A DNA stretch of 43,332 nt from Paulinella micropora (Eukaryota > Cercozoa > Imbricatea > Euglyphida): the NCBI GenBank assembly GCA_009731375.1, contig BJOX01000190.1, positions 306,559 through 349,890 of the forward strand, written 5' to 3'. How positions within the stretch are numbered: position 1 is the stretch's first letter; each line of letters opens with the position of its first letter. The position numbers were made by a program, and so were the translations under genes. Of this stretch, positions 20,260 to 30,524 are shown piece by piece. The notes under the pieces were generated by a model, which was given only the letters and a program-made list of their open reading frames with translations, was not told the origin of the DNA and made no database searches.

Positions 20260-20279
20260 GGTTATGAAGCCTTGAAGCG
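20260..20279 (+). other. primer binding site, half-tRNA-Met type
   Basis: Directly after the LTR comes GGTTATGAAGCC. Its reverse complement GGCTTCATAACC reads as a tRNA-Met anticodon arm (CAT then AACC), not as a tRNA 3' end (which would give TGG). Drosophila copia is known to prime from a 5' half of initiator tRNA-Met with a GGTTATG-type site. The match here suggests the same mode. Confidence 0.55.
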
Positions 20280-20338
20280 TGATAGTAAAGCCTGATAAAC
20301 TTTATTCATTTATTCCATTTTTCAGCGTGTTTCGTGGT

Positions 20339-20470
20339 GTGTGGAAGGCTACCAGAGAAAAAACGAACTGGTGACGTGTGGAAGGCTGTCACCAAATCAG
20401 GTGAACTGTTGGAACGTGCGGAAGGCTGCCAACAAACACCTGGGGTGGAACGTGCGGAAGGCTGCCACCT
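20339..20470 (+). repeat. four-copy motif in the copia leader
   Basis: GTGYGGAAGGCTRYCA occurs at 20339, 20376, 20416 and 20452 (spacing 37, 40 and 36), between the primer site and GAG. Its role is unknown. RNA packaging or translation control is possible. Confidence 0.7.
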
Positions 20471-20588
20471 AATTTTAATCAAACTGTTCAATAAGAACAA
20501 ATACTTCCTAATCTAGCTTCACTAGAAATAGTAAAAGCAAATCCTGTAGTCGAGGTTTCTCCTACCTTCCGCCCTTTGAAACGCTAAT

Positions 20589-22775
20589 ATGACATCTAAT
20601 AACTCTGACTTAGTCAAAATGAGGCTGGAAACGCCTAAGTATGATCATGGGAAAGAATGGGAGCTGTGGGAATACACCTTTATATCTATAATAGGTGTCG
20701 CGCACCCAGAGATCCTATCATTAATACCAGGTTTCCAGACTCATGCCTTAGCCAAGCCACTATCTATCTACATCCCTCCTGATTCTCCTATCAACCCACC
20801 CTTTAAATCACCTAAAGGCGAGGAAGAAGAAGGAACAGGCGAACAAGAAGAAGCAGCAGCTAAGGTTAAGAAAGAGGAGAGAGATGCTTCTGCTGAACCG
20901 CCAACCATCATACCTACTAATCAAAAATCTAAGATGCCAATGGCAGCTGAGAGGACCAAGCCCCAGCCGCTATTTGCAGTAAGATTCAGCGAGCAGTATT
21001 ATGAGCGAGAGAAAAAAGAAAAGAAAGCAAGATTGAATAGGCTCCTCTATGCTTTCTTACTTCAATCTTGCGCTCATGACAGGAAAGTGATGGCAATTAT
21101 GAGACAGGGGGGGACCGATGGGGTAACCTGCTTCTTGGCCCTCAAGAAACATTATGGGGGCCTTGACCTCATAAAGTTTGAAGAGGACCAAGAAGCAGTC
21201 TATCATTCGTACCCAAAGGAACCCAGTGAGGTAAGTGCGTGGTTAGCTAACTACACTACTCTTTTGAAGAAGCAAGAAAAGCTGATGGGTGTGATTCCTG
21301 AGATCATGAAAACAGATATGATCATGAGGAAGCTTAAACACATGCAACCTTTCAAAAGGTACCATCAGAATACCTGGCAAGCTTTGCTACCTGATCAGAG
21401 ACCTAACCTTGAAGAGTTTCTAAAAGTAATGGAACAACTGGCTCAAGGTCATGTCTCTCAGGGCAAATTACGTAAGCTATACGGTTCCGGAAGTTCGAAG
21501 TCTGACCCTATCACTATCAATTTGGTAGGGGCAACTAAGAACAGAAGGAACCCCAAACTACCTCAGACAGGAGCTAGTATTCAGGAAGGGGGAGAGGAAG
21601 GCGTGTGTTGGAACTGCCTCTCCCCCGACCATAGGATTGCCTTTTGTCTTGTCAAATGTCAAATAACTGACTGTCCTAAAGATGGATATGATCCATTGAA
21701 ATGTCCTATTAGAAGACGAGCGAGAGTGTCTGATAAAGGAAGTGTAAGAGAGAAGGACAAGGACAGACAGTCTGAAAAGACAGGCAGACAGGACAAGAGA
21801 GAGGAGACAAGGAGTAAGAAGAGGAAGAAGGAGAAGGAGAGCAGCAAGGAAAGAAGAAAACTGAAAGCATCTGATTTCATTAAGAAGAAGATGATAAGTT
21901 TGAATGCTGAATCCCCTTTCCCTTCCTCCTCTTCCTCTTCTGAGAGTGACAAAGAAGAAGGCCCAATATTACAAGATAAGTTTAAGCCTTCTTCGGGGTC
22001 AGATTCAGAGTCAGGAGATGAGGGAGAGGTGGGGTACATTCATCATATGGCTATCATGATGATGAGAAAAGAAGGAGAGGGAGAAGAGGGAGACAATGAA
22101 ACACACAAGAACACCCTCTCATCTACACCCCACACACCACTTTTGTCACACGCATTTGTGCCACCTGGCGCGGAAGATAGAGGTGAGGGTGAGCGGGAGA
22201 GTGGTGTGCGAGGGGGAGATGAGGACAAACATGCATCACCTATTCAAAACGCCTCCACACACACTCCCCCCACTATCCCACCCCTTCACGAGAACAACTT
22301 TTTTACGTCCCGTGATATGGCTGGTGACCCCACTCCTCTTAACCAGATCATACCACTGGAAGAGAAGTGGGCACTCAGACGTACCAGGGCAGGATACGTA
22401 AAAATACTCGTGAAAGGGCTGCATCCCATACACATTCGTGAGGTAGGTGGCCCACCCCTCAACCTTCACGGCAAACCGATACGTAAGAGTAGTTGTCATG
22501 TCACTAGTTGTAAGCAGTGCGAGGCGACAGTGCCTGACACTGGTATTCGGTGCTCGTGGAGTTTGGGGGCAGCAAGAAAAGGGGCAAAGGGTGGAGAGTG
22601 TGCAGCTAGGTTAGTAGAGCATGACTTCTGTCGCAAGCACCTTGATCAAGAGAGAAAGAGGGGGGAAATACTAGCGAAGTATAGGGAGAAATTGAACTTA
22701 GGTCTTCTACCTCCTTACGATGCTCTTACTATTGGACCTGCCACATTATTCACTAAAATCTCCCTATGGAGATGA
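20589..22775 (+). CDS. gag: copia GAG-like polyprotein, intact frame
   Basis: A 728-residue frame from the first good ATG after the leader. Residues ~140-310 resemble the UBN2/copia-type GAG core (LLYAFLLQSCAHDRKVMAIM, CFLALKKHYGG, then the MRKLKHMQPFKRYH region). Residues ~337-350 form a CCHC zinc knuckle (CWNCLSPDHRIAFC, C-x2-C-x4-H-x4-C). A Lys/Arg/Glu-rich stretch and an acidic Ser-rich stretch follow. A second Cys/His cluster lies near the C-terminus (CHVTSCKQC, GIRCSW, GGECAARL, DFCRKH). GAG forms the particle and binds element RNA. The frame ends in TGA at 22773-22775, overlapping the next ATG by two bases (ATGA). It is far less damaged than the pol part. Confidence 0.85.
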   Translation: MTSNNSDLVKMRLETPKYDHGKEWELWEYTFISIIGVAHPEILSLIPGFQTHALAKPLSIYIPPDSPINPPFKSPKGEEEEGTGEQEEAAAKVKKEERDASAEPPTIIPTNQKSKMPMAAERTKPQPLFAVRFSEQYYEREKKEKKARLNRLLYAFLLQSCAHDRKVMAIMRQGGTDGVTCFLALKKHYGGLDLIKFEEDQEAVYHSYPKEPSEVSAWLANYTTLLKKQEKLMGVIPEIMKTDMIMRKLKHMQPFKRYHQNTWQALLPDQRPNLEEFLKVMEQLAQGHVSQGKLRKLYGSGSSKSDPITINLVGATKNRRNPKLPQTGASIQEGGEEGVCWNCLSPDHRIAFCLVKCQITDCPKDGYDPLKCPIRRRARVSDKGSVREKDKDRQSEKTGRQDKREETRSKKRKKEKESSKERRKLKASDFIKKKMISLNAESPFPSSSSSSESDKEEGPILQDKFKPSSGSDSESGDEGEVGYIHHMAIMMMRKEGEGEEGDNETHKNTLSSTPHTPLLSHAFVPPGAEDRGEGERESGVRGGDEDKHASPIQNASTHTPPTIPPLHENNFFTSRDMAGDPTPLNQIIPLEEKWALRRTRAGYVKILVKGLHPIHIREVGGPPLNLHGKPIRKSSCHVTSCKQCEATVPDTGIRCSWSLGAARKGAKGGECAARLVEHDFCRKHLDQERKRGEILAKYREKLNLGLLPPYDALTIGPATLFTKISLWR

Positions 22776-23500
22776 CTCACCCCTCACCTAATCCTGCTCC
22801 ATTACCTGCTACTACCACTACACCGACTACTACTACACAGAACATACGTAGGAGAGAGATGGGAGTAGCGGGAGTAGAGGGAGTAGATGTAGGGATAGGA
22901 TAGTTCGTGCCTCTTACCTCTGTGTTGTCCCCATCTCATGCACAACCCACACCCCAAGCACAGTCCTTAAGTGTGTTGTCGGCACCCCTTGTACTACTTA
23001 ACGCATCTGTGACGTCTGCATTGTTAACTCATGCACACTCTGTGTCTCGTGTTGTGTCTGTCCCACCTGAAAGAGAGCCGGAAGAAACCCCAAACAGCCA
23101 ACCAACCGTTCCTATGACCTCCGAACAGGGGAAGGTAGGGACGGTAGAGGGTAAACAGGCGTTGGGAAGGGGGGACCCCATTGAAGAGTTACAACGACTC
23201 CTCAATGCCCTCGCCCAAGGGTTTAAGAATAGGACAGTGAGAGAAGGACAGATTGTAACGAAATGGGGAGCACGATGAGTTTTACACTGAGGTGTATTAT
23301 GCGATACATGACTGCATAATAACTATGGCTACCAAACACGAAGACCCCTTTGCACGTGGGATTGTCTCTTCCTTTCCTTACATGTTAGAAGAGATAGAGG
23401 AGCTTGAAGCTGTGTTGGGGGGTAAGACCCCACCGGAGGAGGATGAATCAACAGATAGTTCTCAGCCCGACACGACCACCAACATTGTGGTGGGCCTGCT
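22772..23500 (+). pseudogene. copia second frame, 5' remnant upstream of the pol deletion
   Basis: It starts with an ATG overlapping the GAG stop and reads MTHPSPNPAPLPATTTT, but meets an in-frame TAG near 22900. It continues as a Pro/Thr/Ser-rich stretch to 23278, then shifts frame to DEFYTEVYYAIHDCII and MLEEIEELEAVLGG. No Asp protease motif (DTGA/DSGA) and no HHCC or DDE integrase core is seen. At about 23495-23500 it changes abruptly to integrase C-terminal sequence, a probable deletion junction. Confidence 0.55.
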
Positions 23501-24835
23501 AGGGCTATCCTTAGCGATGCCGAGCTTCCACCTTCTATGTGGGTGGAAGCCGAGAAAGCAGCGACGTATTTTGGCAATCTCTTGCCTATCGCCCATGGAC
23601 CCTTCAAAGAGAAATCACCCTACGAAGTCATCCCCAAACCAAAACCCATGCTACACCACCTAAGACCTATCGCATGCATGGCTTTTATGAAAGTGGATGC
23701 TAAGAGGGGGAAGGGTGAGAGAGGAAAAAGAGTAGTATTTCTCGGGTATGAACGGAATACCGGATATTATCGGGTATATGATCCTGTTGCAAGGAAAATA
23801 TACGGTAATGTTCGTGATGTCGTGTTCGTTGTCTGGAAGTTGGGAAAGAGGGAAGCATCCAAATCTCTAGCAGGTGCAAACGCCTCTGAAGAGATGTTTT
23901 CGGTAAAATGGCATTTGCCCCCCCCGGAATCCCAACGAACCCCTCAACACCCGGAAAGTCAAGGTAATGCTTCGGGGGAGATATCGGTAGAGGTACTCCC
24001 GACTGGGGGAGATACTTCCCCAGCCGGGGGCCTATCGTCCAAATTGCCCCCACACAAGGCGCCCCCCAATGACCCCAATACAGGGAACGGCGACACTAAG
24101 GCAGTGGAAGTCAGGGAGGATGGATCTGACCCACCACGCTTAGTGCCTCCGACCCCGAAAGGTTTGACCCATAAGCCCAGTGGGGATCGGGGGGAGGCGA
24201 AAGTCACGAAAAAGAAACATAAATCCAAAGAAAGACGCGATTTGTCTGGGATATATATGGAAATTCCGGCTAAAGCGTGGGGAGAGGGATGGGCGAAACA
24301 AAGTTACGGGAATGATTGGCAAACTGCGGTTCGCAAAGGCACGGTTACTGCACCCACTGCCCCAGTTACCCGTAGAACCAAACGTTTCCCGGCGCACGCG
24401 GTCCTCTTTGATGACGGGGTTACCGATAAGGTGATCGATACCGAAATTCTCAAGTATGCCGTTGCTAACATTCCGGTAAAACCACCACCCCTATCGACCA
24501 ACTCAAATGACAACGAAAATCAAAGTGAAGCCGCCGCGCCCAATGCGGGTGGCCTACACTTCGATACTACGTCGGAATTTGCGTTTGTCGAGGGGGAGAG
24601 GGAAAGGGTGGCGGAGCAGAGGGCTGAACACAGCTCCAACTGGCGGTCGCATGAACAAGGCGAAATTTCTGGGGAAAACATTATCACGGGAAGGACAAGG
24701 AGCGCACATGTCACGGTATGCGCCCGAGAAGAGCGTGCAGAATATTGTCTTATCAGTGAGAAATTTCCAGAATTCCCTGTAATACAAAACCAAAAGATCG
24801 TAAGCAAGCTCGGCAGAAAGAATTTGAGCAGCTGA
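23501..24835 (+). pseudogene. pol: copia integrase C-terminal half plus linker
   Basis: Begins RAILSDAELPPSMWVEAEKA, then NLLPIAHGPFKEKSPYEV, then HLRPIACMAF, VVFLGYERNTGYYRVYDP and YGNVRDVVF. These are the landmarks of the C-terminal half of copia integrase. The catalytic DDE core that should precede is absent. The rest is a Pro/Gly/charged linker, as usual between IN and RT in copia elements. The frame closes with TGA at 24835 and the RT continues in another frame. Confidence 0.8.
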
Positions 24836-25725
24836 AAGAACTTAAGGCTTTTGTTTGGCGTAAAGAAAAGGAAGCTAGAATGTCCGGGATGCAAATCATA
24901 CCGGTGAAATGGATAGACACCGTCAAACAACAGGGTACGCCAGATGAATTCCATAAAGCCCGAATTACGTTGAGAGGGGACCTTTTGAGGGCATACGCTC
25001 AGTATGACCCTAGAAAGACTTACTCCCCTACCGCTCAACATCGGACAATTTTACTCATGATAGCGTACGCTGCATGTTTTGGGATTGACTTATGGCTGAT
25101 CAATTTCGCCACGGCCTATCTCCATGCGAGAATCCCGTACAACATATACGTAAAACCACCGCCCGAATTCCAATTGGAGGATTACGTTTGGCTTTTGAAG
25201 AAAGCCTTATACGGTCACCCGGAATCTGGTCGGTTGTGGTACGATATGTTATACGGGGAATTCACGGGAGAACTCGAGTTCAGAACCTTTACGCTCGATA
25301 GAGCCTCCTTCATAAAACATGGAAGCAGCCCCAAGACCACACAACTCTTGTCCTTCCATGTCGATGACGGATGCCACGCAGCGACGAGGTCTGAACACCT
25401 CAAGATGGTCGCTCACTTTGAGAAAAGAGGGTTCAGATGTAAAGATCTGGGTAAAGCCACTGAGTTCAAAAATATCCAAATTGTTCAAACTGAGAAAGAG
25501 ATTGCGTTACACCAACGCAAATACGAACTTCTCATTTTGAATGAATTAGGGTATATTAACGAAGTGCCAGCTAAAACCCCGTTCACATCTGAAAATCCGG
25601 CACCCCTCAAGAAGGACCATAGGCTATTGAAGTACGATCTAATATGCCTAATAAGCATCCTTATCTTCTTAGCTGTACATACGAGGCCTCTTCTGATCTG
25701 CCCGTTGAGTATTGCAGCCACCTGA
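24780..25725 (+). pseudogene. pol: copia reverse transcriptase, motif A Asp lost
   Basis: Reads RKEFEQLKELKAFVWRKEKE, IIPVKWIDTVKQQG, KARITLRG, TYSPTAQHRTILLMIAYAA, LWLINFATAYLHARI, NIYVKPPPEF, LLKKALYGHPESGRLWYDML, then LLSFHVDDGCHAA. This is a copia-type RT_2 domain. In the usual QxDVxxAFLxG motif the catalytic Asp is Asn here (INFATAYLHA), so polymerase activity is unlikely. The VDD of motif C is kept. A frameshift near 24740-24830 separates it from the integrase part. After 25725 the frame is lost through stops until RNase H. Confidence 0.85.
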
Positions 25726-25989
25726 CACATCATATGCAATGGCACATCGCATGTTCTTGTGGTTATTGACACCAAGGGAGTTGTTTTTCCGGAGGGGAGA
25801 CAAGAATCTTAGGAAACTATTAGAATCTTGTTTCTCCGCCCCAAAAAACCCCAAAGACTGAAAACCTAACCATGGATCATGTGCCGCGGCCAATGCAATT
25901 AACGAATCCATAGAAAAGTCAGGAATCCCCGGGATGGAAGTTTTCAGCGTACCGATCATCGCTAATGTCGACAGGATAATCTAGGAAAA

Positions 25990-26511
25990 TCCGTTGGTGG
26001 GGTTTGTGGACTCCGATTTTGCAGGGGATAAAGTTTCGCGAAAGTCTCGGTCAGGATATGTTTATTTATTCAATGGAACCCCGCTAGCTTGGTTCTCAAA
26101 ACTGCAATCCGTAATTGCTCATTCCACGTTGGAATCGGAAACGGTATCAGCAAATGAGGCGGTAAGGGAACTTCTCGCGTTATTACAATCTCTAAGGGAT
26201 ATTGGAATCAACCTCAAGGGCCCCACCCCCCTCTTCGAAGATAACGAAGGGACGCTATTGTTATCCGAGAGGGGGTTAGGGGAGGCCCGTACCAAGCATA
26301 TTAAGGTAAGGTATCACCTTCTTGCAAACTCGTGAAGGACGGCATAGTCAAGTTATTCAGAGTACCAACCGAGGAAAATATTGCGGATATATTTACCAAA
26401 ATACATTTCACGGTTGAGAAATTTATGTATCTGGCTAAGAAAATTTCCGTCTTGCTAGACAGGGCTGGTCGTGCTCGTATTGGGATGAAACCCGATCAAT
26501 TTGCGTATTGA
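25990..26511 (+). pseudogene. pol: copia RNase H domain
   Basis: Reads VGFVDSDFAGDKVSRKSRSG, LAWFSKLQSVIAHSTLESET, FEDNEGTLLL and RTKHIKVRYHLL. These contain the D, E and D of the RNase H active site and the typical TKHI box. A frameshift near 26335 leads to VKDGIVKLFRVPTEENIADI, the usual end of copia pol, closing at TGA 26509-26511. The catalytic residues are present, but the broken frame upstream leaves it unexpressed as a fusion. Confidence 0.85.
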
Positions 26512-27520
26512 ATCTACCAATAAGATTTACTTTTCTGAACCCGTTATAACCTCGGTACATAGTTATTAATTTTCCGCATACGCACCTACCAATTGTCTTA
26601 GGGAGCAAGTTGGCTGGAAGCTAGGGGACAAAGGATGGATCAGCGCCAACCAGAGGACCCTCATTTCCAAATACTTGCCCAGTATTACTCTTACAAGTAG
26701 TTCGATTGGCTAGCGGCGGGCCGGAGGATGAGAGCGTAGCCCGGACTTTGGCGTTCTATCGCCCTTTTTGCTCGCCCCAACTCATGATATCCTCTCGCGT
26801 GTTCGCGGCCCCCACTTGTGTGATTGCTCCATATTATCACACTTATATACATACAAACATCTAAGAGGCTACGTTGGAGGTCACAGTTAAATGCTGGTCG
26901 GAGGGCGATTTATCAGACTACAATCTTGTATGTCTTGAAAGGCCTCGGCAGCCAGCCTGTGACTGTACCAGACCAGCCAATAATCACAGATATTTGTATT
27001 TTTCTTACATATCATATTATTTTTGTCACATTGATACCCCTCTACGGGAAGCGCTGACAAATTTTTTTGATCCATATTACCGAGTAGTAGAATAATCAAT
27101 AGTTCAGATAGGTCTCATCTCATGGTAGATTAGCTAGTACAATCAGGTTCACTTCATATATTATCAGTATATTCGGACCATCTTGTATACCGCATATAAC
27201 GATACTATATATGGAACTTGTTTATGTTATGCCTGTATTACATATTTACCTTACTACCACTCACAACATATGATAAGGTGTGGGTAGGCCATAATCTTCT
27301 TCTCGTCGATCAGGCCTGACTTGACTGGGGGGCGCTGCCCTGTGTGTAGTCTAACTGATATACACTTGCCCCAGCAAGTTGGGTAGCCACTGTCTACATT
27401 ATCTCTTGGAGAGAGTGAGAGTAAGAGTGAGTATGTTTTGAGTCTGTGTTTTTATAATTTTCACAGAATAGTTAATAGGACCTGCAGTTAATTTAGTAAT
27501 TAAGCTTGCTCCAGGGGGAG
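26512..27520. other. copia 3' untranslated internal region with polypurine tract
   Basis: About 1 kb without a meaningful frame between pol and the 3' LTR, longer than in many copia elements. It ends in CCAGGGGGAG immediately before the LTR (27511-27520), the expected plus-strand primer. Confidence 0.7.
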
Positions 27521-27720
27521 TGTTAGACCATATTAATACAATATATTAATTCGGTGGACAGTACGGGCCGGCATATGTAATGCGTGTCGTTAGAGCCATT
27601 ACGTGTGTCCGGCCTAATACGTTCCCGCTCTTTGCCTTGGCGCGTTCTTCTAATAAAGTTTAACTTGCAGACGATCTACTCAGCTTAGATTTGACTCCGG
27701 TTTAGTACAGTAGTCTAACA
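27521..27720 (+). repeat. copia 3' LTR
   Basis: TGTTAGAC to GTCTAACA, followed by the GTTAA target-site duplication at 27721-27725. One base shorter than the 5' LTR. Confidence 0.95.
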
Positions 27721-27725
27721 GTTAA

Positions 27726-28740
27726 TATCATAGTAGTATTAATGCCACTGGATGCATCATCTCAAGTGTCAAACTCAACAGTTGAATTTGAATTAAGAGC
27801 CAGAGTATGATTTCAGGTTAGTGACCACATTTCACTGATTAGCGGTCAGCATTCAAATTAGTTCAAGTTAACAGTATATAACATTTCTCAAAAATCATGC
27901 GGATCAGTCACAGTTTGCCGCCGCGGCGGCGGAGGAATATCATAGTAGGTGACAATATATACTGAGCTGTTAAATCACTTGAACTAATCATACTTTGAAT
28001 CATGAGTCTGGCCACCAAGGAGTCTGAAGTGAATCTGACTCGGACACGGTGACCCACTCTGAATCTGATATCCGAGTGGCTCTAATTATCCGATGGCCCC
28101 GCAAATTTGAGTCTAGTAATTGAGTTGGCAACACACTAACTCACTGAATGTACCCAGTGAGTAATATTAATATATGAAGTTTATATTTTTTTAAGCAAAC
28201 AATGTTTAATACTATGCCACTCGGATTAATAACTTGAAATACTTGCAACTAGTAGGATTAAGTGGGAAGTGGAAGAGTAAAATAGAAGTGATATCAAAGC
28301 CTAGGAGATACAAAACTTGAGAGGTAAAACATGATATCCATATCTACTACTATCTTCCTAGCCGCACTGTCAGCCCGGCACAGCTGAGCCTGACAGTGTG
28401 TCTTGTTATTTTTGTAACAGTCAGGCTTCTATCATGCCACCGCGGCAAATGCCGGACATGCGGCCCGGCACTGTGACCGCGTGCTCAGCTGAAAGTTCCA
28501 GTTATTAATATATATCAGTGTACAATCATCTACCATTTTTAAAGTTCATTTCCACTAGTAGTCAGTGTCACAATCATTGAAGTTGAAAGATAGTCACAAG
28601 TTTTCCTGCATACTACAATACATTAATACGGGTGACTATTAATAGATAAAAAAACTTGAGTGTCAGAACGGTTTTAAAATTTTTATTTGGCTGCAAGACA
28701 CAATTTCACAGGAAAGGAGTCTTGATATATATTCAAATGC
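27726..28740. other. AT-rich spacer, no gene recognised
   Basis: Rich in ACTTGAA, ATTAATA and CTGAATCTGA words like 2083-3520. There are a few GC-rich islands (GCCGCCGCGGCGGCGG near 27918, CCGCGGCAAATGCCGG near 28440). No frame or RNA gene is recognised. Confidence 0.6.
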
Positions 28741-28749
28741 ATTAATACC

Positions 28750-28905
28750 ATGACAATAATATGTACTCCCGATTTCCCAGGACTCTTGAATCTGGATATG
28801 TACTCAGAGTCCCGATTTCCCAGGAAATTGCCGGGCCGGACTATAGCCTGTAAGCATGAGGCTCACGGTAGAGTCTCAGGCTGCATGACCTTAAACTGTG
28901 ACTGC

Positions 28906-28937
<32 letters not shown>

Positions 28938-29400
28938 TTTTAACACTTCATATTTAACGTATCTCTTTTTGTATCTCTTGATACCTCTCAGATCCAATTT
29001 ACCTCTTCTGCTTTCCACTCAGCTCTACGAGTCACCCGCAAGTATTCTATTAAAACTTGCCAGTGCTTGCGTAAAAAAGATACTATTAGTGTCAGATGAT
29101 TATAGCGACCCGATTTCCCACTGAAAATCTTGAGTCACATGTACTTCCAATTTCCCATAAAATCTGAATATGTACGAGTCCTGATTTCCCAGGAAAGCAG
29201 GACTATAGTAAGCATGAGTAGATAGTGTCGTTATAGTCCGGATTTCCCTAGTAAGCATGAGTAGATAGTGTCGTTATAGTCCGGATTTCCCAGGAAATCT
29301 GGATATGTACTCCCGATTTCCCAGAAAATTTGGATATGTACTCACCCAATTTCGGAAAAAATCCCAGGAAATCGGGACTATAGTAAGGATGACGTATATA
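28750..29400 (+). repeat. degenerate GATTTCCCAGGAAATC repeat array
   Basis: Variants of CCGATTTCCCAGGAAATC(TGGATATGTACTC) occur about ten times, joined by CTATAGTAAGCATGAG. The core is an imperfect palindrome. The array is split by a T-rich insertion near 28905-28940. Two exact 43-bp tandem units lie at 29206-29248 and 29249-29291. Confidence 0.75.
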
Positions 29401-29455
29401 CAGTAACAAGAACCGTAGGTATTAGTGGTAGATAGGCGAATATGAACTGTAGGTG

Positions 29456-29489
29456 CCCCCCCCCCCCCCCCCCCCCCCCNNNNNNNNNN
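29456..29489. repeat. poly-C run and 10-N gap
   Basis: C run from about 29456 to 29479, Ns 29480-29489, then ordinary sequence. Confidence 0.9.
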
Positions 29490-30353
29490 GACCGCTTATC
29501 TCATTCTGTTGTAACGTTCTTTGCTCTAGATCTACAAAATACCGTTGCAAATTTGAGTTTGGATGCAGCTTCGAATTCAAATTTGGATTTGAATTTTGAA
29601 CTACACCCTCTCCTTAGCTATGGCGCGATGCAGTGTACGTACAACGGGATACCCCCTGTCGGTCGTATGCCATCCTCCCTCGAGAATATAAAACTCTTTT
29701 ACCGCTGCCATGTCCGACCTCCAGACCCTCCATACCATTCCCGATCCTCTCACGTTCGGCTTCCCTTTAAAGCATTAGGATCCACCGGATTCTAAGGTCA
29801 TTGAGAAGTCCTTAATTCAGTTGGGCAAGGACTGGCTTACCGACGACCTCGTCCATGGTTGGAATGAACGGATGCTATGCCAGTGTCAGGGTGCCTGAAG
29901 CTGCTCAGTCTGAGCATTTTTGTTTCATTTTGGCGTCTGCAGACATTTTCTCGTTGCCCCTCGGCGAGTGTCTACTTCGTACAAACGAAAGCGGCAAGTG
30001 TCTAGTGATATTTACAACCCATCGCGTGGGTCTCAAAACATCTAGTGTCAGGCATCAGAACATAATTTCCTGTTCGAGATAGTCCATGAGCTCATCCTCA
30101 CTAGACGGTGACGGTGGTCGCCATCTCCATGCGGGTTGGTCCGCGTCTGGCGAACAGTTACTGCAGAAAACAGAGGAAATTGCATATCTCTCACACAAAA
30201 GCAAAACAAGTATTGAAGCACTGTCCGACGACAGACTGACTTCTACAAAACAGCTCTTTTGGCCACTCTATCGCTATCTTTGTGTAGGGTCTGACGCCCC
30301 ATAACTGTTTCAACAGAGAAAAGGAAGGGGGAGAAGAAGGTTGTATAGAAAAA
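29490..30353. other. unidentified region with broken ORFs
   Basis: The composition is more gene-like than the spacers on each side. One plus frame from ATG 29711 reads MSDLQTLHTIPDPLTFGF, has a TAG, then continues DPPDSKVIEKSLIQLGKDWL to TGA. Another from 30086 gives 72 residues (MSSSSLDGDGGRHLHAGWSA). I recognise no family. These may be exons or remnants of a mobile element. Confidence 0.3.
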
Positions 30354-30436
30354 NNNNNNNNNNNNNNNNNNNNNNNNNNNNNNNNNNNNNNNNNNNNNNN
30401 NNNNNNNNNNNNNNNNNNNNNNNNNNNNNNNNNNNN

Positions 30437-30491
<55 letters not shown>
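30354..30491. other. 83-N gap followed by poly-A
   Basis: N30354-30436, then TTT and a run of over 50 A. A poly-A tail of a retroposed sequence ending at the gap is possible but cannot be shown. Confidence 0.8.
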
Positions 30492-30492
<1 letters not shown>

Positions 30493-30524
30493 CAGACTCA
30501 AGATTCTCATAGCATAAGAATTTT

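Larger units (their letters stand above)
20059..27720 (+). mobile_element. Ty1/copia LTR retrotransposon, structurally complete but defective
   Basis: 7,662 bp with two LTRs (201 and 200 bp) and GTTAA on each side (20054-20058 and 27721-27725) as a 5-bp target-site duplication. Internal order is GAG, a short second frame, integrase C-terminal half, reverse transcriptase, RNase H. Integrase before RT is the copia order. Protease and the integrase zinc-binding/catalytic core are missing, and pol has frameshifts, stops and a D-to-N change in RT. The long GAG frame is intact. Confidence 0.93.

Noticed and set aside
27918-27935. GC-rich GCCGCCGCGGCGGCGG considered as terminator or regulatory palindrome
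   Set aside because: Simple-sequence palindrome without context. No adjacent gene.
28750-29400. CRISPR-like repeats with palindromic cores
   Set aside because: Repeats are degenerate and irregularly spaced, and spacers are also repeated.
29855-30304. Annotating the 70-75 residue frames as genes
   Set aside because: Short, unrecognised and interrupted by stops in continuation. Kept only as an unidentified region.
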